This document shows positions 49,127-56,661 of a DNA stretch of 56,661 nt, piece after piece. Made by a program: the position numbers and the translations under genes. Within the stretch, counting starts at the first letter, position 1; each line of letters opens with the position of its first letter. Location of the stretch: NCBI RefSeq assembly GCF_003385595.1, contig NZ_QNUE01000020.1, positions 1 to 56,661 on the forward strand, written 5' to 3'. This DNA comes from Chryseobacterium flavum. GTDB taxonomy: Bacteria > Bacteroidota > Bacteroidia > Flavobacteriales > Weeksellaceae. The notes under the pieces are model-generated. The model was given only the letters and a program-made list of their open reading frames with translations, made no database searches and was not told the DNA's origin.

Positions 49127-49723
49127 CTAGAAGAAAATCTTCCGGTCTTTTATCTTTACAATACTGTCTTTCTCCATCATTTTAATAGTCCTGATGGCAG
49201 TTTCTACACAAATTCCCGTAAGGTTTGCCAGCTGTTGCCTTGTAAACGGGACTTTAAAAGAGAAAGGAGCGCGGTTCTTCTGAAAGCTTTTAAGATATAG
49301 CATGACTCCCATAAGCCGTTCTGCCGGGTGCAAAGACGAGTTTTTCTGCATCATGATATATTGATAGTACAAATGACCGGACATCGATTTACAAATGTTA
49401 AAATAAAGGTGGGGATAAAAATGAAGCATACTGAAAAAATTTCTTTTGCAGAGTCTTAATACCGTACAGGAGGTCAGGGCAATAGCATCCATAGGATATG
49501 ATTTCTCCAGAAAAAGCAGAGAATCACCGAAACTCTGACCATCAGACAGAATATTCTGAATAAATTCTTTCCCATCTTCACTGCTGTTGTTTAGCTTTAT
49601 TTCTCCTTTAATAATCTGATAATAATACAGGGCAACATTCCCTTCATGGAAAATAAATTCTCCGGGACTGTACTCTTTTACTTCGGCTCCTGCAGAGTTT
49701 AAAATTCTTTCACTGATAGCCAT
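49127..49723 (-). CDS. Crp/Fnr-family transcriptional regulator
   Basis: This 198-aa protein has an N-terminal cyclic-nucleotide-binding fold (EYSPGEFIFHEGNVALYYYQ, IIKGEIKLNN, GQSFGDSLLFL) and a C-terminal helix-turn-helix with FTRQQLANLTGICVETAIRT. No N-terminal FNR-type cysteine cluster is present, so oxygen sensing through an iron-sulfur cluster is unlikely. It lies just downstream of a cbb3-type oxidase cluster and may regulate it. The effector is unknown. Confidence 0.9.
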   Translation of the reverse strand: MAISERILNSAGAEVKEYSPGEFIFHEGNVALYYYQIIKGEIKLNNSSEDGKEFIQNILSDGQSFGDSLLFLEKSYPMDAIALTSCTVLRLCKRNFFSMLHFYPHLYFNICKSMSGHLYYQYIMMQKNSSLHPAERLMGVMLYLKSFQKNRAPFSFKVPFTRQQLANLTGICVETAIRTIKMMEKDSIVKIKDRKIFF

Positions 49724-49792
49724 AATGTCTGTTTTTAAGATTTGAAATTCTTTTATATCAATGAAGAACTGATTCTTAATTGATACTTATAC

Positions 49793-50200
49793 TTATTGAA
49801 CATTGTAACTTGTTATTTCATAATAAACAGCCCATGCCGTAAATACGATAACAATAATCCAGATCCAGAACGGGATAGTCTGCGGGGTCTCACTTCCGTT
49901 GATCAGGAAACTTTTCTGATTTCCTTTATCATAAGCATTGATCATTAAGGAAAGTGTGCCATCCACTACATCTTTGTTCTTTAATCCTTCTATCCGTATT
50001 GCAGGACCATTGGCAACTGTAAACTGTATCTTTCTGATCCCTTCTCTTCCTGAAGGGGAATGGCTTACAATTTTAAGTATATGTTCTCCGTCCGTCAGTT
50101 TTTTGGTATCCAGATCAAAAACGATGGGAGTGTCCAGTTCTGCGATGGGAGCCGGATCTTCATCGATAAATAAGAAAACCTTGCTTTTATCTTTGGTCAT
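49793..50200 (-). CDS. Membrane-tethered protein of the cbb3 oxidase cluster, 135 aa
   Basis: This 135-aa protein has no N-terminal signal. It has an immunoglobulin-like extracytoplasmic or cytosolic part (about 1-100) and a single C-terminal helix (IPFWIWIIVIVFTAWAVYYE). It lies 5 bases after the preceding small gene of the oxidase operon. The role is unknown. It may be an accessory or assembly factor of the terminal oxidase. No heme or copper motif was seen. Confidence 0.75.
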   Translation of the reverse strand: MTKDKSKVFLFIDEDPAPIAELDTPIVFDLDTKKLTDGEHILKIVSHSPSGREGIRKIQFTVANGPAIRIEGLKNKDVVDGTLSLMINAYDKGNQKSFLINGSETPQTIPFWIWIIVIVFTAWAVYYEITSYNVQ

Positions 50201-50205
50201 GATCT

Positions 50206-50478
50206 TTAATTTTCACTTGAAAAAACCGAGTATTTGATATGGGTTTTATTCTTTTCGCCGGGTTTGATCAGATATTTGGCAGAAAGGATAAAAGCCAGTA
50301 CAGTTATCAGGATAACAATTCCAACGATAAACCAGTCCCAATTGCTTTCAGGACCGGTCCCGTGGGTAAAATTACGTGTTACTTCAGGTTGCTGAAGTTT
50401 ACAGGCATCACAGGCCAATGCATAGGTTGTAATGAGTAAACCACACAATATGATGATATTCTTGATCCAGCTTTTCAT
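50206..50478 (-). CDS. Small membrane protein of the cbb3 oxidase cluster, 90 aa
   Basis: This 90-aa protein has a signal-peptide-like N-terminus (about 1-22) followed by CDACKLQQPE, a CxxC pair that could bind copper or form a disulfide. One further helix lies at about 48-70. It lies two bases after the subunit II gene, so it belongs to the oxidase operon. The CxxC motif suggests a copper or thiol role in assembly. This is inference. Confidence 0.75.
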   Translation of the reverse strand: MKSWIKNIIILCGLLITTYALACDACKLQQPEVTRNFTHGTGPESNWDWFIVGIVILITVLAFILSAKYLIKPGEKNKTHIKYSVFSSEN

Positions 50479-50480
50479 TG

Positions 50481-51473
50481 TTATTTTATTTTATCCATTA
50501 TTGTTTTTACTTCTTCTACCGTCACTTTTTTAGCATTATTTCCCCAGCTGGTACGCTCATGGTTCATGATAGCCGTTACATCTTCAGGAGTAAAGTTAGC
50601 ATTCGCCCCTACAGCAGGCATTGTAGCAAACTCCGGTCTTGGATCATATCCTTTCATAATAATAGTGACGTACAATTCCAGATCTCCACCGGTTACTACC
50701 GGGCTGCCTTTCAATGAAGGGAATGCTCCGGGAACCCCTTCTCCGTTAGCCTGATGACAGGATGCACAATTGGCAGTGAACAGGGCCGCGCCATCCGGAA
50801 GGTTTGCATCACCTCCCTGACCAGCTTCTTCTTTCTTCTGTTTGTATAAAAAAGCAGGGACAATAGATTTATCGGTATAATCCGTTTGCTTTAATGATTT
50901 GAGATAAGCAACCAGCAAAAGAGCTTTCGGGCCGGCAACAATTTTTTTTGAGGCATTGGTCCTGAATTTTTCGGGCACCTTCACTTCCACATCTCCCGGC
51001 TGGAGATAATCTCTTTCTATAAAAAGCCAGGGATAAGCCGGCATCACGGATTCTTCTACCGCTGCCCTTGGCTGATATAAATGGATGAGATGCCATTCTG
51101 AGCTTGGCTGTCTCTCCCCTATATTGGTAAGATCCGGACCTGTTCTTTGCGTTCCCATCAGGTTGGCGGTATTACGCCAGAAATCTGTTCTTCTGTTCAC
51201 TGCAAAATCTGCAGGAATACTCGGTCTTTTACCGAAAACATTATCCATTTCTACATTTCTTACCTGTTGTGTATGGCAGGCAACACATCCATTTTCAATA
51301 TAAACCATTTTACCGGCTTTTTCCTCTTTGGTAAGTAATCTGGATTGTCTGGGCAGAGGTTTGTTAATTCTCTGATTGTCCAGCGCTGGTAAAACCGCAA
51401 TATAGAGTGTCAGAAAAACAAAAAGAAAAAGTGCTGACCCAAAAAGGATTCTATGATCGTTTAAAAATATCAT
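50481..51473 (-). CDS. ccoO: cbb3-type oxidase subunit II fused to cytochrome c
   Basis: This 330-aa protein has an N-terminal anchor helix (about 9-28). A CcoO-like region carries the heme c motif CVACH (residues 63-67) and the family segment TQRTGPDLTNIGERQPSSEW. A second cytochrome c domain carries CASCH near residue 235. Two CxxCH sites mean two c-type hemes. It transfers electrons to subunit I. The fusion may replace the separate CcoP subunit of standard ccoNOQP operons, which is missing here. Confidence 0.92.
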   Translation of the reverse strand: MIFLNDHRILFGSALFLFVFLTLYIAVLPALDNQRINKPLPRQSRLLTKEEKAGKMVYIENGCVACHTQQVRNVEMDNVFGKRPSIPADFAVNRRTDFWRNTANLMGTQRTGPDLTNIGERQPSSEWHLIHLYQPRAAVEESVMPAYPWLFIERDYLQPGDVEVKVPEKFRTNASKKIVAGPKALLLVAYLKSLKQTDYTDKSIVPAFLYKQKKEEAGQGGDANLPDGAALFTANCASCHQANGEGVPGAFPSLKGSPVVTGGDLELYVTIIMKGYDPRPEFATMPAVGANANFTPEDVTAIMNHERTSWGNNAKKVTVEEVKTIMDKIK

Positions 51474-51484
51474 AATGCTTATTT

Positions 51485-53236
51485 TTAGGTATTAAACTCT
51501 GTATTTCCAAACTGTTTTTTAGTTGCCAAAATTTCAGCCGGTGTTTTCGGGACTTTTATTTCGTCCTGTTTTTTTACCATTTTATAAAAATTATAGGCAA
51601 ATATGAGATGGGAAACCCACATCAACGATCCTCCTATCGCTCTCCAGAGCCAGAAAGGAGCCATATTGATCACCCCTTCTATAAATGGTTTCTTCTTGAT
51701 CCAAAGCTGTCCTGTCTGGGTTCCTCCGATCATCAGGGAAATCACATAAAATAATAATCCTATCAGTGCCAGCCAGAAGTGAATCCCCACCAGGATCTTG
51801 GGAGGTTCTTTTCCTGTAAGCCTGGGTACCAGGGTATATATGAACCCCCATAACATAAATGTAATGATTCCGTACATGGTAAGATGGGAGTGGGCTACAG
51901 TAAAATCTGTAAAATGCCAAAGCAGGTTTGTATATCTGAATGCTTCCACAGTTCCCTGGAAGGACCCTGTAAAATAGAAAATGATAGACATAAAATAAAA
52001 TGGCAATGTATAGCTGTTTTTAAGCTGATACCAGGCTCCATTAAACGTCAGCAGAAAATTAGCAGTTCCCGCTGCAACCGGAATCAGCATTCCTGCACTG
52101 GCTATAATAGCAGTAGTCTGCAGCCGCCAGGGAATAGCACTGAAAATAAAATGGTGTGTTCCTATAAGGGTATAGAATAAAGTATGGGTCCAGAAAGCCA
52201 AAACTCCAAGGCTGTAGGAATATATCGGTTTATTGAGCTGCTGGGGAAGGAAATAGTACATCAGTCCCAGATTGATCATCATAAACCACATCCCTATCGC
52301 CTGGTGCATATAATATCCCTGGATAATGGTCTCCCCTACGCCATCCTGCCATATGGGAATATAGGCAATAACAATTACCAGAACTATAAACATGGTTCCT
52401 GATACAATATACCAGTTGGACAGATAAATTTCTTTGGTGGTCCGGTGAATAATCGGTTTAAAGAAGTTGTGCAGCGAAAGCGCAACTCCTATTCCGAAGG
52501 TGATCATGATCGGCCAGATATATTCCCGGTATTCTCCTCCTCCGTTATTGACTCCTGCAAGAACACTGATTGTTCCCGAAAGAACGGCTGCATTGACCAG
52601 AATAAGAGAAAGATATCCCTGCCTGATATTAAAATTCTCAACATTACTAACCCTGGGAATAACATAATAAGCCAATCCCATCATTGCCAGAGAAGCCCAG
52701 CCCCAGAACACTGCATTGGTATGGCCCGGCCTTAATCTTCCGTAGCTGAACCAGCTTGTATGTTCAATATCCGGAGCCACCAGCTTGATTCCGGCATACA
52801 ATCCGAAGGTTGTGCCAAGAACAAGCCAGAAAATAGCAGTTCCAAGAAAAAAAAGAATCAATCTGCTGAGTTCGGGGGTTATGTATTTTTGCAGGGAGGA
52901 AGTCCTTCTTTTCACCGGAAAAACCCTTAATTCTTCCACAGAATTGATATTCTGTATAACTCCTTTCTTATCTTCCGGGGGCAGGTTTCCCGAGAGATCA
53001 TTTTCCGGAGGAGTAAAATGAAGGGCCTTCTCCTGTTCTTCAAAGGCAATCACCTCCTCAGAAGAAAGATTTTCTGCTTCTCTCTGAACTTCAACAGATT
53101 CCTTACGTTTCAGTATTTTACCATAAATAGACAAAAACTTAAAAACAACAATAATCAGACCGGCAACAATAATCATGAGCACCAGTAATAAAGTAATCTG
53201 TATCCCCGTTTCCTTAAATAATGAGATATCTGCCAT
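51485..53236 (-). CDS. ccoN: cbb3-type cytochrome c oxidase subunit I
   Basis: This 583-aa catalytic subunit reduces O2 to water. After an N-terminal extension with one helix and a charged linker (about 1-115), the core carries heme and copper ligands: RPGHTNAVFWGW, YYMHQAIGMWF, GTHHFIFSAIP with the paired CuB histidines and VAHSHLTMYG. The N-terminal helix resembles a fused small subunit. It heads a short leftward operon with no ccoGHIS assembly genes, so another oxidase locus must supply maturation. Confidence 0.95.
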   Translation of the reverse strand: MADISLFKETGIQITLLLVLMIIVAGLIIVVFKFLSIYGKILKRKESVEVQREAENLSSEEVIAFEEQEKALHFTPPENDLSGNLPPEDKKGVIQNINSVEELRVFPVKRRTSSLQKYITPELSRLILFFLGTAIFWLVLGTTFGLYAGIKLVAPDIEHTSWFSYGRLRPGHTNAVFWGWASLAMMGLAYYVIPRVSNVENFNIRQGYLSLILVNAAVLSGTISVLAGVNNGGGEYREYIWPIMITFGIGVALSLHNFFKPIIHRTTKEIYLSNWYIVSGTMFIVLVIVIAYIPIWQDGVGETIIQGYYMHQAIGMWFMMINLGLMYYFLPQQLNKPIYSYSLGVLAFWTHTLFYTLIGTHHFIFSAIPWRLQTTAIIASAGMLIPVAAGTANFLLTFNGAWYQLKNSYTLPFYFMSIIFYFTGSFQGTVEAFRYTNLLWHFTDFTVAHSHLTMYGIITFMLWGFIYTLVPRLTGKEPPKILVGIHFWLALIGLLFYVISLMIGGTQTGQLWIKKKPFIEGVINMAPFWLWRAIGGSLMWVSHLIFAYNFYKMVKKQDEIKVPKTPAEILATKKQFGNTEFNT

Positions 53237-53345
53237 AACAATAATATTACGGATTATAAATACGTACTGTTTTTTCTTAAATAGAATCAGTATTGATACC
53301 GTTTAGAAGCATCAATCCCACTTTATAACAAAGTGTAGGGTGCAG

Positions 53346-53558
53346 CTATCTGCTGTTTTTTATAGAATCCAGATCATAAGCTGTACTATCCACTGTCGCT
53401 GTGTTATCCGCCGTATCCGGTGAAATCTGGGCAGATCCCGAAGTAAGACTGTCAGAAGCAATGATGGTGTCTGAATTGGTAGGGCCCGCCTGCGGTTCTT
53501 TTTTGCAGCTGACGACAAAAAGACCGGCTATCAGAATGAATGATACAATAAATTTCAT
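53346..53558 (-). CDS. Small lipoprotein, 70 aa
   Basis: This 70-aa protein starts at ATG 53558. It has a type II signal peptide ending in FVVSC and a lipidated cysteine at residue 18. The low-complexity tail is rich in Ser, Thr and Asp. No catalytic motif was seen. It precedes the oxidase operon but lacks a close partner. A longer in-frame open frame upstream has no coding character and overlaps the lgt promoter region, so it was rejected. Confidence 0.72.
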   Translation of the reverse strand: MKFIVSFILIAGLFVVSCKKEPQAGPTNSDTIIASDSLTSGSAQISPDTADNTATVDSTAYDLDSIKNSR

Positions 53559-53698
53559 ACTATTAAATTTTGTGGTGTGTGTTATCAAAAGTAGAAAACA
53601 TCCTTCTAAAACTTTATGACTCAGATCATAGACCGCTGAAACGAGTTTTGGCAGATACAGCAATAACCTGTTTTTTTTGCCGGCTATATGGTTATCTC

Positions 53699-53706
53699 TA
53701 TATTTG
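53699..53706 (+). promoter_or_regulatory. Promoter of lgt
   Basis: TATATTTG is an exact TAnnTTTG box, with TTTG at 53676-53679 as -33 element at 19 bases spacing. It argues for the ATG at 53734 as start. Confidence 0.65.
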
Positions 53707-53733
53707 TTCTGTGAAAGTTCGTCAACCCTAGCA

Positions 53734-54570
53734 ATGAATTTACTATATATCAACTGGGATATCAATCCCGAAATCGTCAACATTTTTGGACTTCCTGTAA
53801 AATATTATGGACTATTGTTCCTTACAGGTCTTGTCTTATGCTTTAATATTTTAAAAGGTATTTATAAGAAAGAGAATTTAAGTGTTCAGGCCCATGAAGC
53901 TTTATTTTCATATGCCCTTATCGGAATCTTAGCCGGAGCCCGCCTGGGCCATTGCCTGTTTTATGACTTTGATTATTATTCCCAGCATCCTGTTGAAATA
54001 TTTTTACCCATCCAGAAGGGACCTGACGGTTCTTATTATTTTTCGGGTTTTGCAGGGCTGGCCAGCCATGGCGGAGGTATCGGATTACTGATAATGCTTC
54101 TGCTGTATGCCAGAAAATTTTCAATTTCTTTTATGACCATTTTGGATGCTATTGCTATTGTACTTCCTTTGGGAGGCACTTTTATCAGATTAGCCAACCT
54201 TATGAATTCGGAAATAATCGGAATCCCCAGCACACTTCCCTGGGCTTTTATATTCCATCAGGTAGATGAGGTGCCGAGGCATCCTGCACAGCTTTATGAG
54301 GCAATTTCTTATTTTATTATTTTCGTGGTTGTCTTTCTTGTGTACAAGAAAAATATTTTCAGCATCGGAAAAGGATTTTATTTTGGCATCAGCATACTTT
54401 TAATTTTCATTATGCGTATTCTGATTGAATTCATAAAAGAAGATCAGGTTGGCTTTGAACACGGAATGAGCTTTAATATGGGACAGCTCTTAAGCATTCC
54501 TTTTGTACTGCTGGGATTATTCTTTATTGCTAAAAGTATATTGGAAAAAGGAAAGATAAAAACGTCATAA
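53734..54570 (+). CDS. lgt: Prolipoprotein diacylglyceryl transferase
   Basis: This 278-aa inner-membrane enzyme adds diacylglyceryl to the lipobox cysteine of prolipoproteins. It has seven helices and the Lgt motifs VKYYGLLFLTGLVLCF and AGARLGHCLFYDF. The signature GGTFIRLANLMNSEIIG and RHPAQLYEAISYF follow. I chose ATG 53734, the first after the promoter box. The remaining upstream frame would add only noncoding sequence. Confidence 0.95.
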   Translation: MNLLYINWDINPEIVNIFGLPVKYYGLLFLTGLVLCFNILKGIYKKENLSVQAHEALFSYALIGILAGARLGHCLFYDFDYYSQHPVEIFLPIQKGPDGSYYFSGFAGLASHGGGIGLLIMLLLYARKFSISFMTILDAIAIVLPLGGTFIRLANLMNSEIIGIPSTLPWAFIFHQVDEVPRHPAQLYEAISYFIIFVVVFLVYKKNIFSIGKGFYFGISILLIFIMRILIEFIKEDQVGFEHGMSFNMGQLLSIPFVLLGLFFIAKSILEKGKIKTS

Positions 54571-54593
54571 TATACTTCCTTTGTTAATAATAA

Positions 54594-54622
54594 AAACCCC
54601 CATTGGATATTCAATGGGGTTT
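54594..54622. terminator. Bidirectional terminator
   Basis: AAACCCC-C-ATTG pairs with CAATGGGGTTT, with one bulged base, between the converging lgt and SDR genes. Confidence 0.82.
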
Positions 54623-54639
54623 CTCGTGATTATACTTCA

Positions 54640-55395
54640 TTACCTTGTTGTATATCCTCCGTTGGCAAAAATGGTCTGCCCGGTGATCCACCATCCTTCA
54701 GTGACTAGGAATTCCACCAATGGAGCTATATCTTTGATATCTGTAAGCCCTCCCAATGCGGAAGCGGATTTATGATAAGCTACTGCATCCTCTGTTTCCT
54801 GTCCGTAAAAGAAAGGAGTATCCATTGGCCCGGGAGCTACAGCGGTCACTGAAATCCCTCTTGCTCCGAATTCTTTTGAAGCCGCTCTTGTAAAATGTTC
54901 TACCGGAGCTTTTGCTCCTGCGTATGTAGAATATAATCCTGTGTATGCGGCAAGCAGTGAAGTCACAATCGTACAGATCTTTCCATTGTCGTTCAATTTT
55001 TTTCCTGCTTCCTGCAAAAAGAAATACGCAGATTTTGAGTTAACATTGAACATGGTGTCATATTCAGCCTCCGTAGTTTCTGAGAATGGCTTCTTTAAAA
55101 CCATTCCCACCGTATTAATTGCAATATCAATTCCTCCATACTTTGAAATGGCTTCATCAAAAAACTTCGTGATATTCTCTACTTTAGTAAGATCTCCCTG
55201 AAATAAAAATGCTTCAGCTCCTAAAGCCTGAACCTCTGATAACGTTTTTTCACTTTCAGCTCTTGAACTTTCACTGTTATAGTGAATAGCCAGTTTTGCT
55301 CCTCTGGCTGCAAAATCTCTGCTTAATAACCCACCAAAGTTCTTCCCCCCTCCGGCGATTAAAACAACTTTTCCTTGTACATCTTGTGCTGACAT
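54640..55395 (-). CDS. SDR-family oxidoreductase
   Basis: This 251-aa short-chain dehydrogenase has the cofactor loop LIAGGGKNFGGLLSRDFAAR, close to the classical GxxxGxG. It also has DIAINTVGM (N-A-G equivalent), the catalytic serine in IVTSLLAAY and the tyrosine and lysine in YSTYAGAKA. It should use NAD(P)H. The substrate is unknown. I chose ATG 55395 (MSAQDVQGK) over the longer frame from 55434. Confidence 0.92.
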   Translation of the reverse strand: MSAQDVQGKVVLIAGGGKNFGGLLSRDFAARGAKLAIHYNSESSRAESEKTLSEVQALGAEAFLFQGDLTKVENITKFFDEAISKYGGIDIAINTVGMVLKKPFSETTEAEYDTMFNVNSKSAYFFLQEAGKKLNDNGKICTIVTSLLAAYTGLYSTYAGAKAPVEHFTRAASKEFGARGISVTAVAPGPMDTPFFYGQETEDAVAYHKSASALGGLTDIKDIAPLVEFLVTEGWWITGQTIFANGGYTTR

Positions 55396-55860
55396 TATAT
55401 TTTTTTTAAATGTTAATGAAGCAAAGTTGGGCAATAAAAATCATCTCATCATGGTGAATTTTTCGGAAATTATACAAACACTCCAAATTTTAAGCTGAAA
55501 AATTAAATAGATTCAAATAAAAACTAAAAATAATTAAAGTATGCAAAAACATTTCCAAACAATACCACATTATTTATCAGACACATAGAATATATTCTGT
55601 CCTTTTTGTGAAATATTATTTAGTTAGTGCTCCTTAAACAGTGAATTTTAGGCACAGCATTTGATACTTACACCCCCGTATTTATACACCACTTCATTCT
55701 TAATATATTTTTTTTAATCCTCAGCTTGCTGGGGGTTTTTTATAAAAACTTACTGAATCCGTCAGCGTTTGTCATGCTTTCAGCAGAGTTTCACATACTT
55801 GCTGATAAAAGTATTTCTGATAATCAATTATTTAAAACAGGATTATTCATTTTATTATTG
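55396..55860. other. Gene-free stretch with an orphan terminator
   Basis: The 465 bases between the SDR start and the cold-shock promoter contain no convincing gene. A hairpin CCTCAGC/GCTGGGG followed by six Ts at about 55717-55740 is a good + strand terminator with no gene in front of it. Either a small RNA or a lost gene ended here. A palindrome AGAATATATTCT lies at about 55587. Confidence 0.5.
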
Positions 55861-55868
55861 TATCTTTG
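55861..55868 (+). promoter_or_regulatory. Promoter of the cold-shock gene
   Basis: TATCTTTG matches TAnnTTTG exactly. It implies a leader of roughly 240 bases before the ATG at 56116, a length typical of temperature-controlled cold-shock mRNAs. Confidence 0.6.
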
Positions 55869-56115
55869 TATCATTAGTCGACCACTACTTTTGTTTTCTG
55901 CCACGACCGGATAGCTTTTTTATTCAGTCTTTGTTTTTTAACAGCCGTATTTTTAACTTTAATTCTTCTACTAAGGACAATACTTGTCAGAATTTTAAAG
56001 CTCTTTATGATTGGGAAGATCCAGGACAGACTACATGGGTAGGCTTTATCAGCAATAAAGCAAAAACAGATTGAACCAATTACAGAACATAGAAACTAAA
56101 TACTAAAAATAATTT

Positions 56116-56544
56116 ATGGCAGATTCTTTTTCTAAAAAGGAAAATTTCAAGAAAAAAATTCAAAAGCAAAAAGAAAAAGCGTTGAGACGCGAAGAACGTA
56201 AAACGAACAACAACAAAGGAAAAGACCTGGAGGATGTATTCATGTATGTAGATGAATTCGGAAGATTAACTTCTACTCCACCGGAACAAAGGCAGGAAAT
56301 AAATCCTGAAGAAATTCAGCTGGGTGCAGCTCCTATCATCGAGGAAGATCCACGAAAAACAGGAATTATTACTTTCCACAGTGAAAAAGGATATGGATTC
56401 ATCACTGAAGATCATACAAAAGAAAATATTTTCTTCCACAATAATAACTGTACAGAAACAGTTAAAAAGGGAAACAAAGTATCTTTTGAAAAGGAAAAAT
56501 CACCAAAAGGTTTTTCTGCAATCAATATCCAGATAATAAAATAA
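56116..56544 (+). CDS. Cold-shock-domain protein with basic N-terminal extension
   Basis: The 142-aa protein has a Lys/Arg-rich N-terminal part (about 1-40, FKKKIQKQKEKALRREERK) and an acidic linker. A C-terminal cold-shock domain follows (about 80-142) with the RNP-like motifs EKGYGFITED and NIFFHNNNC. Cold-shock domains bind single-stranded RNA or DNA. It has a long leader and an efficient terminator. The N-terminal extension probably adds unspecific RNA binding. Confidence 0.9.
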   Translation: MADSFSKKENFKKKIQKQKEKALRREERKTNNNKGKDLEDVFMYVDEFGRLTSTPPEQRQEINPEEIQLGAAPIIEEDPRKTGIITFHSEKGYGFITEDHTKENIFFHNNNCTETVKKGNKVSFEKEKSPKGFSAINIQIIK

Positions 56545-56560
56545 GTACGATATTATAAAT

Positions 56561-56597
56561 AAAAGAGGCTGTCTCAAAAGTGAGGCAGTCTTTTTTT
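56561..56597 (+). terminator. Terminator of the cold-shock gene
   Basis: GGCTGTCTCA pairs with TGAGGCAGTC, including two G-U pairs, around AAAG and followed by a T-run. Confidence 0.88.
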
Positions 56598-56609
56598 GAG
56601 CATAAAAAA

Positions 56610-56629
56610 AGGAAAGCTTTTGCTTTCCT
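56610..56629 (-). terminator. Terminator of a gene beyond the right edge
   Basis: AGGAAAGC-TTTT-GCTTTCCT is a perfect 8-bp hairpin with an A-run on its left. It would terminate a leftward gene entering from the right edge. A possible stop codon for it (leftward TAA) lies at about 56644-56650. Confidence 0.65.
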
Positions 56630-56661
56630 AATATTTGCAAATTGATTAATTTGCTGTGTGT

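Noticed and set aside
53559..53783. N-terminal extension of the small lipoprotein
   Set aside because: It would destroy the signal peptide position and overlaps the lgt promoter and start region.

Overview
The window looks like the chromosome of a flavobacterium, most probably Chryseobacterium or a close relative (Weeksellaceae). The evidence is the low GC content, the many promoters of the Bacteroidota form TAnnTTTG, SusC/TonB-type outer-membrane proteins, RebB-type genes and GG-leader mini-peptides. No taxonomic marker such as 16S rRNA is present, so this rests on protein resemblance and promoter style.

Layout. 1-450: left edge with the 5' end of a probable IS transposase, a 45-aa small protein and a terminator. 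444-10158: an apparent RNA-repair island. It has a WYL regulator, a HopJ-family gene, an RtcB-type RNA ligase, a tRNA-like RNA with an expanded anticodon loop, three tandem hairpins sharing one motif, a 584-aa protein with a TerD-like segment and, beyond a cobalamin lower-ligand operon (cobT-cobS-cobC), two RlaP-type nucleotidyltransferases. The rtcB and nucleotidyltransferase promoters share the same palindrome at exactly the same spacing from the -7 box, so the two halves are probably one regulon. 10229-18698: TfoX-like protein, DUF2975/HTH pair, an ABC ATPase with a giant permease-M1 peptidase fusion, and a MarR regulator with a TonB-receptor-like barrel. 18844-29650: pnp and rpsO, separated by a sugar-uptake locus (Nudix regulator, TonB receptor, GH3 enzyme, sugar MFS transporter). 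29824-31269: a secreted protein and three tandem cysteine-rich mini-peptides with a knottin-like spacing. 31430-36976: housekeeping genes (mgtE, metal-receptor-like protein, cupin, GAF/fRMsr, a 475-aa conserved protein, an MBL hydrolase, tRNA-Leu).

37386-45882: an R-body (Reb) locus. A four-gene sensory operon (unknown protein, membrane protein, NarL-type histidine kinase and response regulator) faces a ten-gene operon with six RebB paralogues, four of them nearly identical, plus four unfamiliar accessory proteins. Two unknown proteins are transcribed divergently from it. 45966-56661: VIT transporter, cytoplasmic alpha-amylase, iron permease-like protein, Crp regulator, a compact cbb3-type oxidase cluster, a small lipoprotein, lgt, an SDR oxidoreductase and a cold-shock-domain protein with a long leader.

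The parts most likely to be new biology are the RtcB/tRNA-like/permuted-hairpin/TerD-like/RlaP island with its shared operator, the tandem knottin-like GG peptides, and the accessory genes of the R-body locus.
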